Of a DNA stretch of 64,000 nt, positions 8,478-21,748 are shown in pieces. The translations under genes and the position numbers were made by a program. Numbering within the stretch: position 1 is the first letter of the stretch; the number at the start of each line of letters is the position of its first letter. Under the pieces are notes generated by a model, which searched no databases, was not told where the DNA came from, and worked only from the letters and a program-made list of their open reading frames with translations. The DNA comes from Dermatophilus congolensis (GTDB lineage Bacteria; Actinomycetota; Actinomycetes; Actinomycetales; Dermatophilaceae): contig JAUNUP010000005.1 of the NCBI GenBank assembly GCA_030538115.1, positions 147,332 to 211,331 on the forward strand, in the 5' to 3' direction.

Positions 8478-9695
8478 TCAGGCGCGCAACTCGGCGAGGT
8501 AATCGGAGATGCGGCCGATGGCCTCGGTGAGCACCTCTTCGTCGGGCAAGATCACGAGCCTGAAGTGATCGGGCTCGAACCAGTTGAACCCGGTTCCGTG
8601 CGTGACCAGCAGCTTCTTCGAGCGCAGCAGGTCGATGACGAAGGCCTGGTCGTCTTCGATCGGATACACCTCGGGGTCGAGACGCGGGAAGCAGTACAGC
8701 GCGCCCTGCGGCTCCACGCACGAGACCCCCGGGATCTCGTTGAGCAGTCGCGAGGCCAGCTTGGTCTGCTCGTAGAAACGGCCGCCCGGCTTGATGAGCT
8801 CGGTGATCGACTGGTACCCGCCGAGCGCGGTCTGGATGGCGTGCTGACCGGGCACGTTGGCGCACATGCGCATGTTCGCGAGCAGCGTCAGGCCCTCGAA
8901 ATAGTCCTCCGCGAGGTGCTTCGGGCCCGAGATCATCACCCACCCGGCGCGGTAGCCGCACACCCGGTACGCCTTCGACAGGCCCGAGAACGTGAACACG
9001 AGCACGTCGTCTCCGCCGAACGTGGCCGCGTGATGGTGCACGGCGTCGTCGTAGATGATCTTCTCGTAGATCTCGTCGCTCATGAGCGCGAGGCCGTGGC
9101 GGCGGGCGATGTCGACGAGGCCGCGCACCGTCTCCTCGCTGTACACCGCGCCCGTGGGGTTGTTGGGGTTGATGATCACCAGGGCATACGTGTTCTCGGT
9201 GATCTTCGACTCGATGTCTTCCAGATCCGGATTCCAGCCGTTGCTCTCGTCACAGCGGTAGTGCACCGGGGTGCCGCCGGCGAGGCTGACCGCGCCCGTC
9301 CACAGGGGGTAATCGGGTGCGGGCACGAGAATCTCGTTGCCGTCATCGACGAACGCCTGCAACACCATCGAAATGAGCTCGGAGACACCGTTGCCGATGA
9401 AGATGTCGTCGACCGTGGTGTCGCGCAGGCCGTGCGACTGGTAATACTGCGCGACCGCGGTGCGCGCGGAGTAGATGCCCTGACTGTCGCTGTACCCCTG
9501 CGCGTGCGGCAGGTGGTGCACCATGTCGGCCAGGATCGCCGGCGGCGCCTCGAACCCGAACGGAGCCGTGTTGCCGATGTTGAGCTTGAGCACCTTGTGC
9601 CCCTCGGCCTCCAGCCGCTGTGCCTCGACGAGGATCGGACCCCGCACGTCATACCGCACGGACTGAAGCTTCTTCGACTGGACCCAACGACGCAT
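8478..9695 (-). CDS. alaA: PLP-dependent alanine/glutamate aminotransferase (AlaA-like)
   Basis: 405 residues, class I/II fold type I aminotransferase. Family features include the N-terminal VRGPILVEAQRLEAEG, the pyridoxal lysine in FSGLSKAYRVCGYRAGW, the NPNNPTGAVYS motif, and the Arg that binds the carboxylate in HFRLVILP. Best match by overall pattern is the AlaA (alanine-synthesising, glutamate-pyruvate) group common in actinobacteria. It stands alone, with 130-160 bp gaps to both neighbours. Substrate assignment is by similarity only. Confidence 0.85.
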   Translation of the reverse strand: MRRWVQSKKLQSVRYDVRGPILVEAQRLEAEGHKVLKLNIGNTAPFGFEAPPAILADMVHHLPHAQGYSDSQGIYSARTAVAQYYQSHGLRDTTVDDIFIGNGVSELISMVLQAFVDDGNEILVPAPDYPLWTGAVSLAGGTPVHYRCDESNGWNPDLEDIESKITENTYALVIINPNNPTGAVYSEETVRGLVDIARRHGLALMSDEIYEKIIYDDAVHHHAATFGGDDVLVFTFSGLSKAYRVCGYRAGWVMISGPKHLAEDYFEGLTLLANMRMCANVPGQHAIQTALGGYQSITELIKPGGRFYEQTKLASRLLNEIPGVSCVEPQGALYCFPRLDPEVYPIEDDQAFVIDLLRSKKLLVTHGTGFNWFEPDHFRLVILPDEEVLTEAIGRISDYLAELRA

Positions 9696-9825
9696 GAGCC
9701 CCAGTGTCGCACCATGCCGGCCGGTCTCCGCTCAGGCCGCGACGAGCCCCACGCCTATGTACCGCGGCTCACTCGCACGAAGGCGCGTCGACCTGTGACG
9801 ATGCCGCGGTACCGGTGACCACCGA

Positions 9826-11934
9826 CTATCCGGACGTCTCCCGGAGGGCGGCGGCGAACTCCTCCACCCCGGCCTTGAGGCGCTCGGTCGCCTCGGCCTT
9901 GTTCCACGCCTCCCAACGGATCGCGAACCGTGTGATGCCACCGGCGGCAGCGACGGAGACACCGATCTGGTCGATCTCGACTCCGGTCGGTCGGTTGCCC
10001 TCGGGCACGAGCGCGAGTTTGCTCGACGGATCGGCCATCGCGAGCAGCCCCCACGGCAGGCGGAGGCGTAGCGACCACCCCGACGAGGCCGTGTCGGCGC
10101 CCATCTCCCAGGTGGCGAGAGAGTCGTACGTGCCGGCCGAGGGATCCCACGAGCCGCGCACGAGCCGCCCGACGTCGAGCAGGTCGGCGGGGATCTGCTG
10201 CGTCGGCGTGGTGATCGGCCGGTTGAGGGTGAGGCGCTGCAGTGACCAGCCGTTCGTCTCCGGCTGCGGCACCGACTCGGGAGGGAGGCCGTCGAGCAGC
10301 ACCGGATCTATCGCGCCGCGGATGTACGCAGTCGCGCTTTCGCCCGCGAGGTCGACGGTGACGAGGGCGTCGTTGACGGCCTCCCCGCCTGCGATGGGCA
10401 GCGGCAGGCCGGCGCCGGGCACGATGTCGAAGCCGAGCTCGATGTGACCGGTCGGCGCGTCATCCCAGGTCAGGGTGAGGTAGACCCAACCCGCGTCGTG
10501 GTCGAGGGTGACGTTGCGTAGGCCCGCGGTCGCTTCGTGCACGACGCGCGGCCCGACCCGTACCGGGTCCTGCGCAAGCAGCCCGAACCACTGCTCGTTG
10601 GTGAGCGCATCGTGCCAGAGGGCCCGGCGCTCGGAGTGCGAGGGTGCCTGGCGGGGAAGCGTGTTCCAGGTGAACTTGAACCATTCGTCGCTCCACTGGA
10701 AGACAAGGCCGCCCGCGAGACCGGCGTCTTTGAACAGCCGAAGCATGTCGGCGTTCATCTTCATCGCGTCGCGCTCGCTGTGCTCGCCCTGGTCACGGCC
10801 GAGGCTGCCGCGGTGGGCGGAGCCGAGCGAGCTGGGTACGCCGAACTCGCTGATCATCGTCGGGATGTTGGTGTGGTGCGCTGCGAGGTCGAGCAGGTAC
10901 GCGCGGTAGGGGTCGTCGCCCTGGTACGAGGGCTGGAGCAGCTGAAAGTCGGGGTAGTACGGATAGGCGTGGTACGACGCGAACGTGCCGGCAGTCCAAT
11001 CCGATTGCGGAACGACGTTGTTGGCGTCGACGGAGAGGATGTCCTCGCGTTCGAGCGGTTCCTCGGGGTGGCGCAGCGGGTCGGCGGTGGGCCAGTTCGC
11101 GAGCGCGATCGGCATACACCGGCCGCTGCCGGCTTCGTAGCCTGCGAGTTCGTCCATGCGGGCGGCGATCCACCGCTCGGTGGGCGTGGCGTCGGCCGTG
11201 GAGACGAAGTAGCGGCCCTCATGTGCCGGGCGGTCGGCGTTCTTCGCGTCGGAGGCGACGGTCGCCTCCGGGTCCCACTCGACTCCGACGATCCAGGCGG
11301 CGACCCAGTCGGAGACGTCCGCGGTCCAGGTTCCGGAGGCGCGGCCGGGCGTCGGCGGGCGCGTGAGCTGGCCGTGCACGGCGGCCGACGCGTCGCGGAC
11401 CTCGGCCTTCATCGCCTCCGTCGACGCGTCGGAGAACAGGTCGTGGGTTTCGAGGTACGACTCGTCGGGCAGGTAGATGCCCATCACCAGGTACAAGGGC
11501 GCATCAGGGTGGGCGAGGTTGTAAGCGCGCAGCTCCTCGTACATGTGCGGCGGGTGGATCGTGTACGGACGCACCACCCGCACACCGAGTTCGCCCATCT
11601 GCGCGAACCAGCGCCGGTAGTGCTCGCGGGTGATCGCCAGCTCGCCGGGCGAATGGCCGGGAATCGTGCTGCCGAGGTTGACGCCGGCCCAGTACTCGAC
11701 ATCGCCGCCGGCGGTGTGCAGCAGCAGCTTCTGCCCCTCCGCAGTAGCGAGTTGCTTGCGTCCGGCCACGTCACGAGCCGCGGGAGCCCACGAACGAGCC
11801 TGTTCGCCTCCCGGCCCCGCAGGTGAACACGCGGCGAGCGCCCCGGCAATCCCGACCCCGACACCGGCACGCAGAAACGCACGCCGCGTCAACGCGGTGC
11901 GAGAGGAGAAGCTACGAGGGTCGGAGGCGTCCAT
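9826..11934 (-). CDS. Tat-exported lipoprotein resembling a clan GH-A glycoside hydrolase
   Basis: 702 residues from the ATG at 11934; TTG and GTG starts 9-18 nt upstream are possible because the Shine-Dalgarno is unclear. The N terminus has a twin-arginine signal (TRRAFLR, residues 16-22) and a lipobox LAAC ending at Cys36, so it should be exported folded and lipid-anchored. Residues about 60-440 look like a TIM barrel: YWAGVNLGSTIPG near the start, VGVEWDP (Glu219, candidate acid/base) and MISEFGVPS (Glu363, candidate nucleophile), then GGLVFQWSDEWFKFTW. The last 230 residues look beta-rich and may bind carbohydrate. Family and substrate are not recognised. No sugar transporter or polysaccharide gene lies beside it. 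Confidence 0.6.
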   Translation of the reverse strand: MDASDPRSFSSRTALTRRAFLRAGVGVGIAGALAACSPAGPGGEQARSWAPAARDVAGRKQLATAEGQKLLLHTAGGDVEYWAGVNLGSTIPGHSPGELAITREHYRRWFAQMGELGVRVVRPYTIHPPHMYEELRAYNLAHPDAPLYLVMGIYLPDESYLETHDLFSDASTEAMKAEVRDASAAVHGQLTRPPTPGRASGTWTADVSDWVAAWIVGVEWDPEATVASDAKNADRPAHEGRYFVSTADATPTERWIAARMDELAGYEAGSGRCMPIALANWPTADPLRHPEEPLEREDILSVDANNVVPQSDWTAGTFASYHAYPYYPDFQLLQPSYQGDDPYRAYLLDLAAHHTNIPTMISEFGVPSSLGSAHRGSLGRDQGEHSERDAMKMNADMLRLFKDAGLAGGLVFQWSDEWFKFTWNTLPRQAPSHSERRALWHDALTNEQWFGLLAQDPVRVGPRVVHEATAGLRNVTLDHDAGWVYLTLTWDDAPTGHIELGFDIVPGAGLPLPIAGGEAVNDALVTVDLAGESATAYIRGAIDPVLLDGLPPESVPQPETNGWSLQRLTLNRPITTPTQQIPADLLDVGRLVRGSWDPSAGTYDSLATWEMGADTASSGWSLRLRLPWGLLAMADPSSKLALVPEGNRPTGVEIDQIGVSVAAAGGITRFAIRWEAWNKAEATERLKAGVEEFAAALRETSG

Positions 11935-12010
11935 CACCCCCACATCGACCAAGCGACAACGGGACTGAGCCGCGCGTCTATGGGTATTGCAGGGTCACCG
12001 ACTCAGCGAC

Positions 12011-12358
12011 TCACCTGGCCCCCAGGGCCTCCAGTACCTGGCCTGAGCCCGGGTTGCGGAGAACCTGGTCTCCGACGAACACCGTCGGGGTGAGTTCGTT
12101 GCCGTCGTTCACCGCGCGCACCGCTTCGTTCGCGGCCTGGTCCTTCCACACGTTCACCCAGGTCACGCGCTCGTTCTTACGGAGCTGAACGAGAAGCCGC
12201 TCGCAGAAGACGCACCCGGGCTTCCACAACACGACGGCCTTACCGGCGGCGAGATCCTGCTGCGCCTGCTCCCATGACACGTGCGGCCCGGTCCGCTTCG
12301 CCATCCGAGCCAACACGACGACCAGCACCACGATGACAACGAGTACGAGCCACTTCAT
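12011..12358 (-). CDS. Membrane-anchored glutaredoxin-like protein
   Basis: 115 residues. A hydrophobic N-terminal helix (3-16) is followed by a glutaredoxin/mycoredoxin-type domain with the redox motif PGCVFCERL and the cis-proline region ELTPTVFVGD. In actinobacteria such proteins use mycothiol or thioredoxin reductase as reductant. Because positively charged residues (KRTG) follow the helix, the domain is predicted to be cytoplasmic. It is monocistronic; the GH15 gene is transcribed away from it. The partner is unknown. Confidence 0.8.
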   Translation of the reverse strand: MKWLVLVVIVVLVVVLARMAKRTGPHVSWEQAQQDLAAGKAVVLWKPGCVFCERLLVQLRKNERVTWVNVWKDQAANEAVRAVNDGNELTPTVFVGDQVLRNPGSGQVLEALGAR

Positions 12359-12597
12359 GCCCCGAGCCTAGGCGGGTCGGGTGACACCGACGAGGCGAGG
12401 ATGCCGCCGCAGGGCCCACCGACGGCCACTGACCTCGCTTCGGGAACAGCCGCGCACTTCCGGATCACAGCCACGGTCCGTAACATGGCGCAGGTTCTCC
12501 AACCGAGGTCAGTGAACGTCGGGCGCCGGGCGCGCCGAGACAGGTCATCCACGGCTCCGAAGATGCAGACCAGCGACGGACGTGATGGCCTGGAGGG

Positions 12598-14478
<1,881 letters not shown>

Positions 14479-14523
14479 TCTCATCGGCGCAGGCCTGACA
14501 CGAATCACCTCACGCACACACAC

Positions 14524-14532
14524 TTATCCACA
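14524..14532 (+). promoter_or_regulatory. Exact DnaA box outside oriC
   Basis: TTATCCACA, the consensus DnaA box, in the short gap between the GH15 gene and the toxin-antitoxin pair. Three more exact copies occur at 25223, 48063 and 57541, all intergenic. Confidence 0.5.
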
Positions 14533-14621
14533 GGTCCGGTTTTCCTCCGCATGCCTCTGCGCTCACGCGCCAGCCTGTCACATGAAACGCCTCACCCGAA
14601 GGCGGTGACACTGGAGCGGAG

Positions 14622-14639
14622 TGTGAACTACAGTTGACA
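14622..14639. promoter_or_regulatory. Imperfect palindrome over the toxin start, likely antitoxin operator
   Basis: TGTGAACTACAGTTGACA has 9-bp arms matching at 7 of 9 positions and overlaps the TTG start of the toxin gene. Toxin-antitoxin operons are usually autorepressed through such a site; binding by the downstream HTH antitoxin is inference. Confidence 0.4.
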
Positions 14640-14939
14640 CCTAGGATCGCGAAGACGGGCGTCTTCGACCTGTGGCTCTCAAACCTCAAGGACCATCTCG
14701 CCGTCGCCCGTCTCCTGAGCCGTATCGACCGCCTCGCCGCGGGCCACACCGGTGATGCCAAGTCGGTCGGCGGGGGAGTCTCGGAACTGCGAATCGACCA
14801 CGGGCCTGGATATCGCATCTACTTCACCAGACGTGGAGCAACGCTGGTCGTCTTGTTGTGTGGAGGGGACAAGGCCACTCAGCAACGAGATATCCGACGC
14901 GCCCGACTACTTGCGAGGGATTGGAAAGACGATGGGTAG
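14634..14939 (+). CDS. HigB/RelE-superfamily toxin (Gp49-like)
   Basis: 101 residues from a TTG start. The pattern TGVFDLWLSNLKD at the N terminus, GDAKSVGGGVSELRID in the middle and GYRIYFTRRGATLVVLLCGG, GDKATQQRDIRRA at the C terminus matches the phage-derived Gp49-like HigB family. These toxins cleave mRNA in or near the ribosome when the antitoxin is degraded. The gene overlaps the antitoxin by 8 bp, and toxin-first order is typical for HigBA. GGAG lies 12 nt before the TTG, a long spacing, so initiation is probably weak. Confidence 0.88.
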   Translation: MTPRIAKTGVFDLWLSNLKDHLAVARLLSRIDRLAAGHTGDAKSVGGGVSELRIDHGPGYRIYFTRRGATLVVLLCGGDKATQQRDIRRARLLARDWKDDG

Positions 14940-15234
14940 CTCCCCTGAGCAATTCACACCGTACGACGCAGCCGACTACCTGACTTCGCCAGAAACCGCT
15001 GCGGCCTATCTGGAGGCGACGATCGAAGAGTCCGGCGACGATCCCGCAGCGATACTGCGAGCACTCGGAGCCATCGCACGCTCAGGCAACCTCAGCGAGC
15101 TCGCGCGCCGCACGGGGATGAGCCGGGAGGGCCTCTACAAAGCTCTCTCGGAGGAGGGGAATCCGAGCTTCTTGACTGTCCTGAAAGTGACTCAGGCACT
15201 AGGCCTCCGGATGGAGTTCCGTCACGTCGCGTGA
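14932..15234 (+). CDS. HigA-type HTH antitoxin
   Basis: 100 residues. The N-terminal part (about 1-40) is acidic and would wrap the toxin; the C-terminal HTH (SGNLSELARRTGMSREGLYK, about 51-70) matches the addiction-module antidote family, ending FLTVLKVTQALGLRMEF. The ATG lies inside the 3' end of the toxin gene, 8 bp before its stop ends, so translation is coupled. Antitoxin and toxin together probably bind the palindrome at 14622-14639. Confidence 0.88.
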   Translation: MGSSPEQFTPYDAADYLTSPETAAAYLEATIEESGDDPAAILRALGAIARSGNLSELARRTGMSREGLYKALSEEGNPSFLTVLKVTQALGLRMEFRHVA

Positions 15235-15256
15235 GCTACGACGCCGATTCAGAAGG

Positions 15257-15348
15257 CCTGCAGGATCCGGCCTAGGACACCTGCAAGATCCGTCCTAGCA
15301 CGCTTGCAGGACCCCTCTAGAAGCACCTGCGGAACCCGTCGTTCGAGT
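15257..15348. repeat. Four-copy degenerate 23-bp tandem repeat
   Basis: Units at 15257-15279, 15280-15302, 15303-15325 and 15326-15348 share the frame CCTGCAGGATCCGGCCTAGGA. Copies 1 and 2 are closest (17 of 23 identical), while copies 3 and 4 drift. It sits in the 287-bp gap between the antitoxin gene and tRNA-Ala. Function unknown. Confidence 0.75.
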
Positions 15349-15521
15349 AGTAGACCTGCACAGATCGGGTCGGCGGCTCCGAAGGCGAGACTGCTGCCCG
15401 GCTCCGCGCTGCCGTAGGGTTTGAGCATGAGTCGGGGCTTGTTGTTGGCGTTGTGCCTGGAAAACGGTGTCGCTGCAGCAGGTTTCGCCAGGGATCGGCT
15501 TGGAAAACCCCTGGTGGGAGG

Positions 15522-15597
15522 TGGTGGAGCCTAGGGGACTCGAACCCCTAACCCCCTGCTTGCAAAGCAGGTGCGCTACCAATTGCGCCAAGGCCCC
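15522..15597 (-). tRNA. tRNA-Ala (TGC)
   Basis: Minus-strand cloverleaf of 76 nt including an encoded CCA. The acceptor stem GGGGCCT/AGGCTCC contains the G3-U70 pair that marks alanine tRNAs. The anticodon stem CCTGC/GCAGG encloses TTTGCAA, giving anticodon TGC. The T loop TTCGAGT is standard. Confidence 0.97.
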
Positions 15598-15613
15598 GCA
15601 ATCCGTTGGTGGA

Positions 15614-15760
15614 TCAGTCCGTTTTCGCGACTCCCCGGCCTGCCGGGATGTCGTCGGTGACCTGCTCCCAGAGTTCGCGTTCGGCGTTCTGTGCCTGCGA
15701 GCGGCGCCATGCGACAGCCGCGCTCACGAGAGCCACACCCATGAGAATGTATCGCTTCAC
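15614..15760 (-). CDS. DLW-39 family microprotein
   Basis: 48 residues from a GTG with GGAGG 7 nt upstream. The sequence begins MKRYILMGVALVSAAVAWRR (hydrophobic N-terminal helix with basic ends) and continues to NAERELWEQVTDD. The xLW-plus-acidic pattern and the location beside tRNA genes near gyrA match the actinobacterial DLW-39 family, named for an Asp-Leu-Trp at residue 39; here the motif reads ELW near residue 30. The role is unknown, and it is probably a small membrane protein. It sits between tRNA-Ile and tRNA-Ala on the same strand. Confidence 0.8.
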   Translation of the reverse strand: MKRYILMGVALVSAAVAWRRSQAQNAERELWEQVTDDIPAGRGVAKTD

Positions 15761-15806
15761 CGCTCCGCCTCCTGATTGACACGCATCCGAGGACTGCTGG
15801 AAACAC

Positions 15807-15841
15807 CTACGGGGCCACCTCCCAAGGAGGTCGCCCCGTAG
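15807..15841 (-). terminator. Hairpin downstream of tRNA-Ile
   Basis: Arms 15807-15822 and 15826-15841 (CTACGGGGCCACCTCC and its near-complement) pair with one mismatch around a 3-nt loop, between tRNA-Ile and the microprotein gene. Confidence 0.65.
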
Positions 15842-15847
15842 TCACCG

Positions 15848-15921
15848 TGGGCCTAACAGGACTTGAACCTGTGGCCTCTTCCTTATCAGGGAAGCGCTCT
15901 AACCGTCTGAGCTATAGGCCC
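15848..15921 (-). tRNA. tRNA-Ile (GAT)
   Basis: 74-nt minus-strand cloverleaf. Acceptor GGGCCTA/TAGGCCC, D arm AGCTCAGACGGTTAGAGC, anticodon stem CTTCC/GGAAG with loop CTGATAA (anticodon GAT), T loop TTCAAGT. No CCA is encoded. Confidence 0.97.
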
Positions 15922-15997
15922 GCTGCGACCACTCACGTTACCTGAGGGGAGCCCCCAGCACCAAAACGGCTCCGCCCCCACCCGCCCGCATGGGAAG

Positions 15998-16037
15998 CGG
16001 TGACCTCCCGCCCCTCACACGGGGCGGCAGGTCACCG
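15998..16037 (-). terminator. Hairpin downstream of the gyrA-DUF3566 operon
   Basis: CGGTGACCTCCCGCCCC (15998-16014) pairs with 16021-16037 with one mismatch and a 6-nt loop, 26 bp past the DUF3566 stop. Confidence 0.7.
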
Positions 16038-16063
16038 TTTCGCGTGCTGGGAGAAGGGCTGGG

Positions 16064-16546
16064 TCAGTCGTCGGTCAGGGTCATCTGTGCGCCGCCCACC
16101 AGGGCCGAGCACATGTTGTAGATGTAAGCCGTCACCGTGGCGATCGCGGTCACGAGGATCACGTCGATCACGCCGAACACGATGGCCAGCGAGATCACCC
16201 GGCCGAAGCTGAGAAACTCGATCACGCTGAAGCGGCTCTCCGAGTTCGAGGCGTTCTGCAGGCTCGCGAGCGAGTCCTGGATCGTCGAGAAGACGCCCAT
16301 GCTGTTCAGCATCAGCCACAGGGCCGCGACCACGATGACCAGCGCGATCCCGAACGCCACCGACAGCAGAAACGAAATCTTCATCACCGAGAACGGGTCG
16401 AGCCGGGAGAGGGTCAGCTTCACCCGGCGCGGGTCACCGTCACCCGGGGCCGCCGTGGGGCCGCCCCGCTGCACCGGGCGGGCGCTCGCACGCGCTGCCG
16501 TCATCGTTCGTGTCGAGCTCGAGCCCCTGCCTCCAGCAGTACTCAC
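16064..16546 (-). CDS. DUF3566 transmembrane protein
   Basis: 160 residues. A basic, flexible N-terminal region (1-45) precedes [20 protein letters not shown], the hallmark of the actinobacterial DUF3566 family found next to gyrA. Two membrane segments follow (about 57-80 and 120-145), ending with [21 protein letters not shown]. The ATG overlaps the gyrA stop by 4 bp, so it is coupled to gyrA. Function is unknown; a role in cell-envelope or division processes has been suggested for the family only by context. Confidence 0.9.
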   Translation of the reverse strand: MSTAGGRGSSSTRTMTAARASARPVQRGGPTAAPGDGDPRRVKLTLSRLDPFSVMKISFLLSVAFGIALVIVVAALWLMLNSMGVFSTIQDSLASLQNASNSESRFSVIEFLSFGRVISLAIVFGVIDVILVTAIATVTAYIYNMCSALVGGAQMTLTDD

Positions 16547-19203
16547 GCCTCGTCTCCCTCACCGTCGTCGGCGACCGCAGCATCGGCATCGGAGTCGAGA
16601 GCCGCACCATCCACGTCAGACCCGACCTGCGGATCAGACGTCACGACCTCAGCCTCGATGCCACCCGCCGGCGCCCCATCCGAGGGCCCGTCGCCCCCAC
16701 CGGCGCCGTTCTCGTCGTCGTTCTCAGTGTCATTCTCGGGGTCCGGCTCAGGATTACGCGCCAACGCCACGATCGCGTCTCCACGATCCGGCTTCGCGAA
16801 CTGCACGCCCATCGTGTTACGGCCGGTGCGGCGCACCTCGTCGACGCGGGAGCGGACGACCTTGCCCTTCTCCATCACGACCATGACCTCTTCGTTCTCA
16901 CCCACCGTGAGAGCACCGACGAGGTCACCGCCGCGGTCACTGATCGCCGCCACCCGCACACCGAGGCCGGCGCGGCCCTTGATCGGGTAATCGGAGGCCG
17001 GAGTGCGCTTGGCCAGTCCGTTCTCGAAGACCACGAACACGTCGGGGTCGACCCAGCTCGGGATGAGGCACATCGCCAGCAGTTCGTCGCCGTTGCGGAA
17101 CTTCATGCCCGTGACACCGCTCGTCGCCCGACCCATGGGCCGCAACGTGTCGTTGTCACCCGAGATTCGCAGCGACTGCCCCTTGCGGGAGACGAGCAAC
17201 AGCCCGTCCTCCTCAGCCAGCCCGGTGACACCGACCAGCTCGTCGCCGTCACGCAAGTTCACTGCGATGAGACCGCCGGAGCGGGGCGAGTCGTACTCCG
17301 ACAGACGCGTCTTCTTGATGAGCCCCCGCTTCGTCGCCACCACGAGATACGGCGCGACCTCGTAGTCGGGGATCGCGAGCACCGCCGCGATCCGCTCCTC
17401 GGGCTGGAATTCGAGCAGATTGGCGACGTGCTGCCCGCGGGCGTCACGCGCCCCCTCCGGCAACTCGTACGCCTTCGTGCGATAGACGCGACCGAGGTTG
17501 GTGAAGAACAACAACCACGAGTGCGTGGTCGTGATGAAGAAATGCTCGACGATGTCGTCGCCGCGCAGGTTCGCACCCCGCACGCCCTTGCCGCCGCGCC
17601 GCTGCGAGCGGTACTCGTCGACACGAGTGCGCTTCGCGTAACCGCCGCGCGTGATCGAGACGACGACGTTCTCTTCGGGGATGAGGTCTTCCATCGAGAC
17701 GTCGCCGTCGTAGGGCATGATCTGGGAGCGCCGGTCATCGCCGTACTTCTCGACGATCTCGGCCAGCTCTTCGCTGACGATCGCGCGCTGCCGCTCGGGT
17801 CTGGCGATGATGTCCTCGTAGTCGAGGATCATGGCCGCGAGCTCGTCGTGCTCGTCGACGATCTTCTGCCGCTCCAGGGCCGCCAGGCGACGCAACTGCA
17901 GGTTGAGAATCGCGTTGGCCTGAATCTCGTCGACGTCGAGCAGGGCCATGAGGCCCTCCCTGGCCTCGTCGGCCGTGGGCGAACGCCTGATGAGGGCGAT
18001 GACCTCGTCGAGCGCGTCGAGCGCCTTGAGGTAACCGCGCAGGATATGCATACGCTCCTGCGCCATGCGAAGCCGGTACTCGGTACGCCGGACGATGACC
18101 TCGATCTGGTGATCGACCCAGTGCCGCACGAAAGCCGAGATCGGCAGCGTACGTGGCACCCCGTCCACCAGCGCCAGCATGTTGGCACCGAAGGTCGTCT
18201 GCAGCTGCGTGTGCTTGTACAGGTTGTTGAGCACGACCTTGGCCACGGCGTCGCGCTTGAGCACGATGACGAGGCGCTGACCGGTGCGCTTGCTCGACTC
18301 GTCACGGATGTCGGCGATACCGGTGATGCGCCCGTCCTTGACGAGGTCGGCCATCTTCGAGGCGAGCGTGTCGGGGTTCGCCATGTACGGCAGCTCGGTG
18401 ACGACGAGGCACGTGCGGTTGTCGATCTCCTCGACCAGCACCTTCGCGCGCATGATGATCGAACCGCGACCGGTGCGGTAGGCGTCTTCGATGCCCTGCC
18501 GCCCCATGATGAGGCCGTGGGTCGGAAAGTCGGGGCCCTTGATGAGTCGGATACACGCCTCGAGGCGCTCTTCCTTCGTCGCGTCGGGGTGGTCGAGCAC
18601 CCACTGCGCCGCCTCGGCGACCTCGCGCAGGTTGTGCGGCGGGATCATCGTCGCCATACCCACGGCGATACCGCTGGAGCCGTTGACCAGCAGGTTCGGG
18701 AACCTCGCCGGGAGGATGTCGGGCTCCATGTTCTTGCCGTCGTAGTTCGGCGAGAAGTCGACCGTCTCCTGGTCGATGTCGCGCACCAACTCCATCGCCA
18801 GCGGCTGCATGCGGGCCTCGGTGTACCGGGCCGCCGCCGGGCCGTCGTTGCCGGCGTTACCGAAGTTGCCCTGCCCGTCGATGAGCGGATACCGCATCAC
18901 CCACGACTGCGCCAGACGCGCAAGGGCGTCGTAGATCGCCGAGTCACCGTGCGGGTGATACTGACCCATCACCTCGCCGACGATGCGCTGACACTTGTTG
19001 TAGCCACGGTCGGGGCGGTAGCCGCCGTCGAACATCGCGTACACGATGCGGCGGTGCACCGGCTTGAAACCATCGCGCACATCCGGCAGCGCACGGCTCA
19101 CGATCACGCTCATCGCGTACTCGATGTAGCTGCGCTGCATCTCGGTGTTGAGGTCCACCGGTGCTACACGGTCGAACTCCACGGGAGGGGTCTGGTCGGT
19201 CAC
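16543..19203 (-). CDS. gyrA: DNA gyrase subunit A
   Basis: 886 residues. It is the breakage-reunion subunit of gyrase, which introduces negative supercoils. The catalytic Tyr127 lies in AARYTEA. The quinolone-resistance region reads [17 protein letters not shown] with Ser88 and Asp92, the residues usual in quinolone-sensitive gyrases. The GyrA box is visible in the C-terminal domain as [10 protein letters not shown]. The C-terminal beta-pinwheel ends in a long acidic Asp/Glu/Gly tail. The gene follows gyrB after 103 bp on the same strand. Confidence 0.98.
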   Translation of the reverse strand: MTDQTPPVEFDRVAPVDLNTEMQRSYIEYAMSVIVSRALPDVRDGFKPVHRRIVYAMFDGGYRPDRGYNKCQRIVGEVMGQYHPHGDSAIYDALARLAQSWVMRYPLIDGQGNFGNAGNDGPAAARYTEARMQPLAMELVRDIDQETVDFSPNYDGKNMEPDILPARFPNLLVNGSSGIAVGMATMIPPHNLREVAEAAQWVLDHPDATKEERLEACIRLIKGPDFPTHGLIMGRQGIEDAYRTGRGSIIMRAKVLVEEIDNRTCLVVTELPYMANPDTLASKMADLVKDGRITGIADIRDESSKRTGQRLVIVLKRDAVAKVVLNNLYKHTQLQTTFGANMLALVDGVPRTLPISAFVRHWVDHQIEVIVRRTEYRLRMAQERMHILRGYLKALDALDEVIALIRRSPTADEAREGLMALLDVDEIQANAILNLQLRRLAALERQKIVDEHDELAAMILDYEDIIARPERQRAIVSEELAEIVEKYGDDRRSQIMPYDGDVSMEDLIPEENVVVSITRGGYAKRTRVDEYRSQRRGGKGVRGANLRGDDIVEHFFITTTHSWLLFFTNLGRVYRTKAYELPEGARDARGQHVANLLEFQPEERIAAVLAIPDYEVAPYLVVATKRGLIKKTRLSEYDSPRSGGLIAVNLRDGDELVGVTGLAEEDGLLLVSRKGQSLRISGDNDTLRPMGRATSGVTGMKFRNGDELLAMCLIPSWVDPDVFVVFENGLAKRTPASDYPIKGRAGLGVRVAAISDRGGDLVGALTVGENEEVMVVMEKGKVVRSRVDEVRRTGRNTMGVQFAKPDRGDAIVALARNPEPDPENDTENDDENGAGGGDGPSDGAPAGGIEAEVVTSDPQVGSDVDGAALDSDADAAVADDGEGDEA

Positions 19204-19306
19204 AGAGTTTCCTTCAGTTCCGAATCACGCATCAGCACGCAACATGCCTTCTGGTCCGCATTCCTTGCGGTTCCGGGCCTCGCAAGCTCGTGTCCTCGCC
19301 GCATCG

Positions 19307-21748
<2,442 letters not shown>

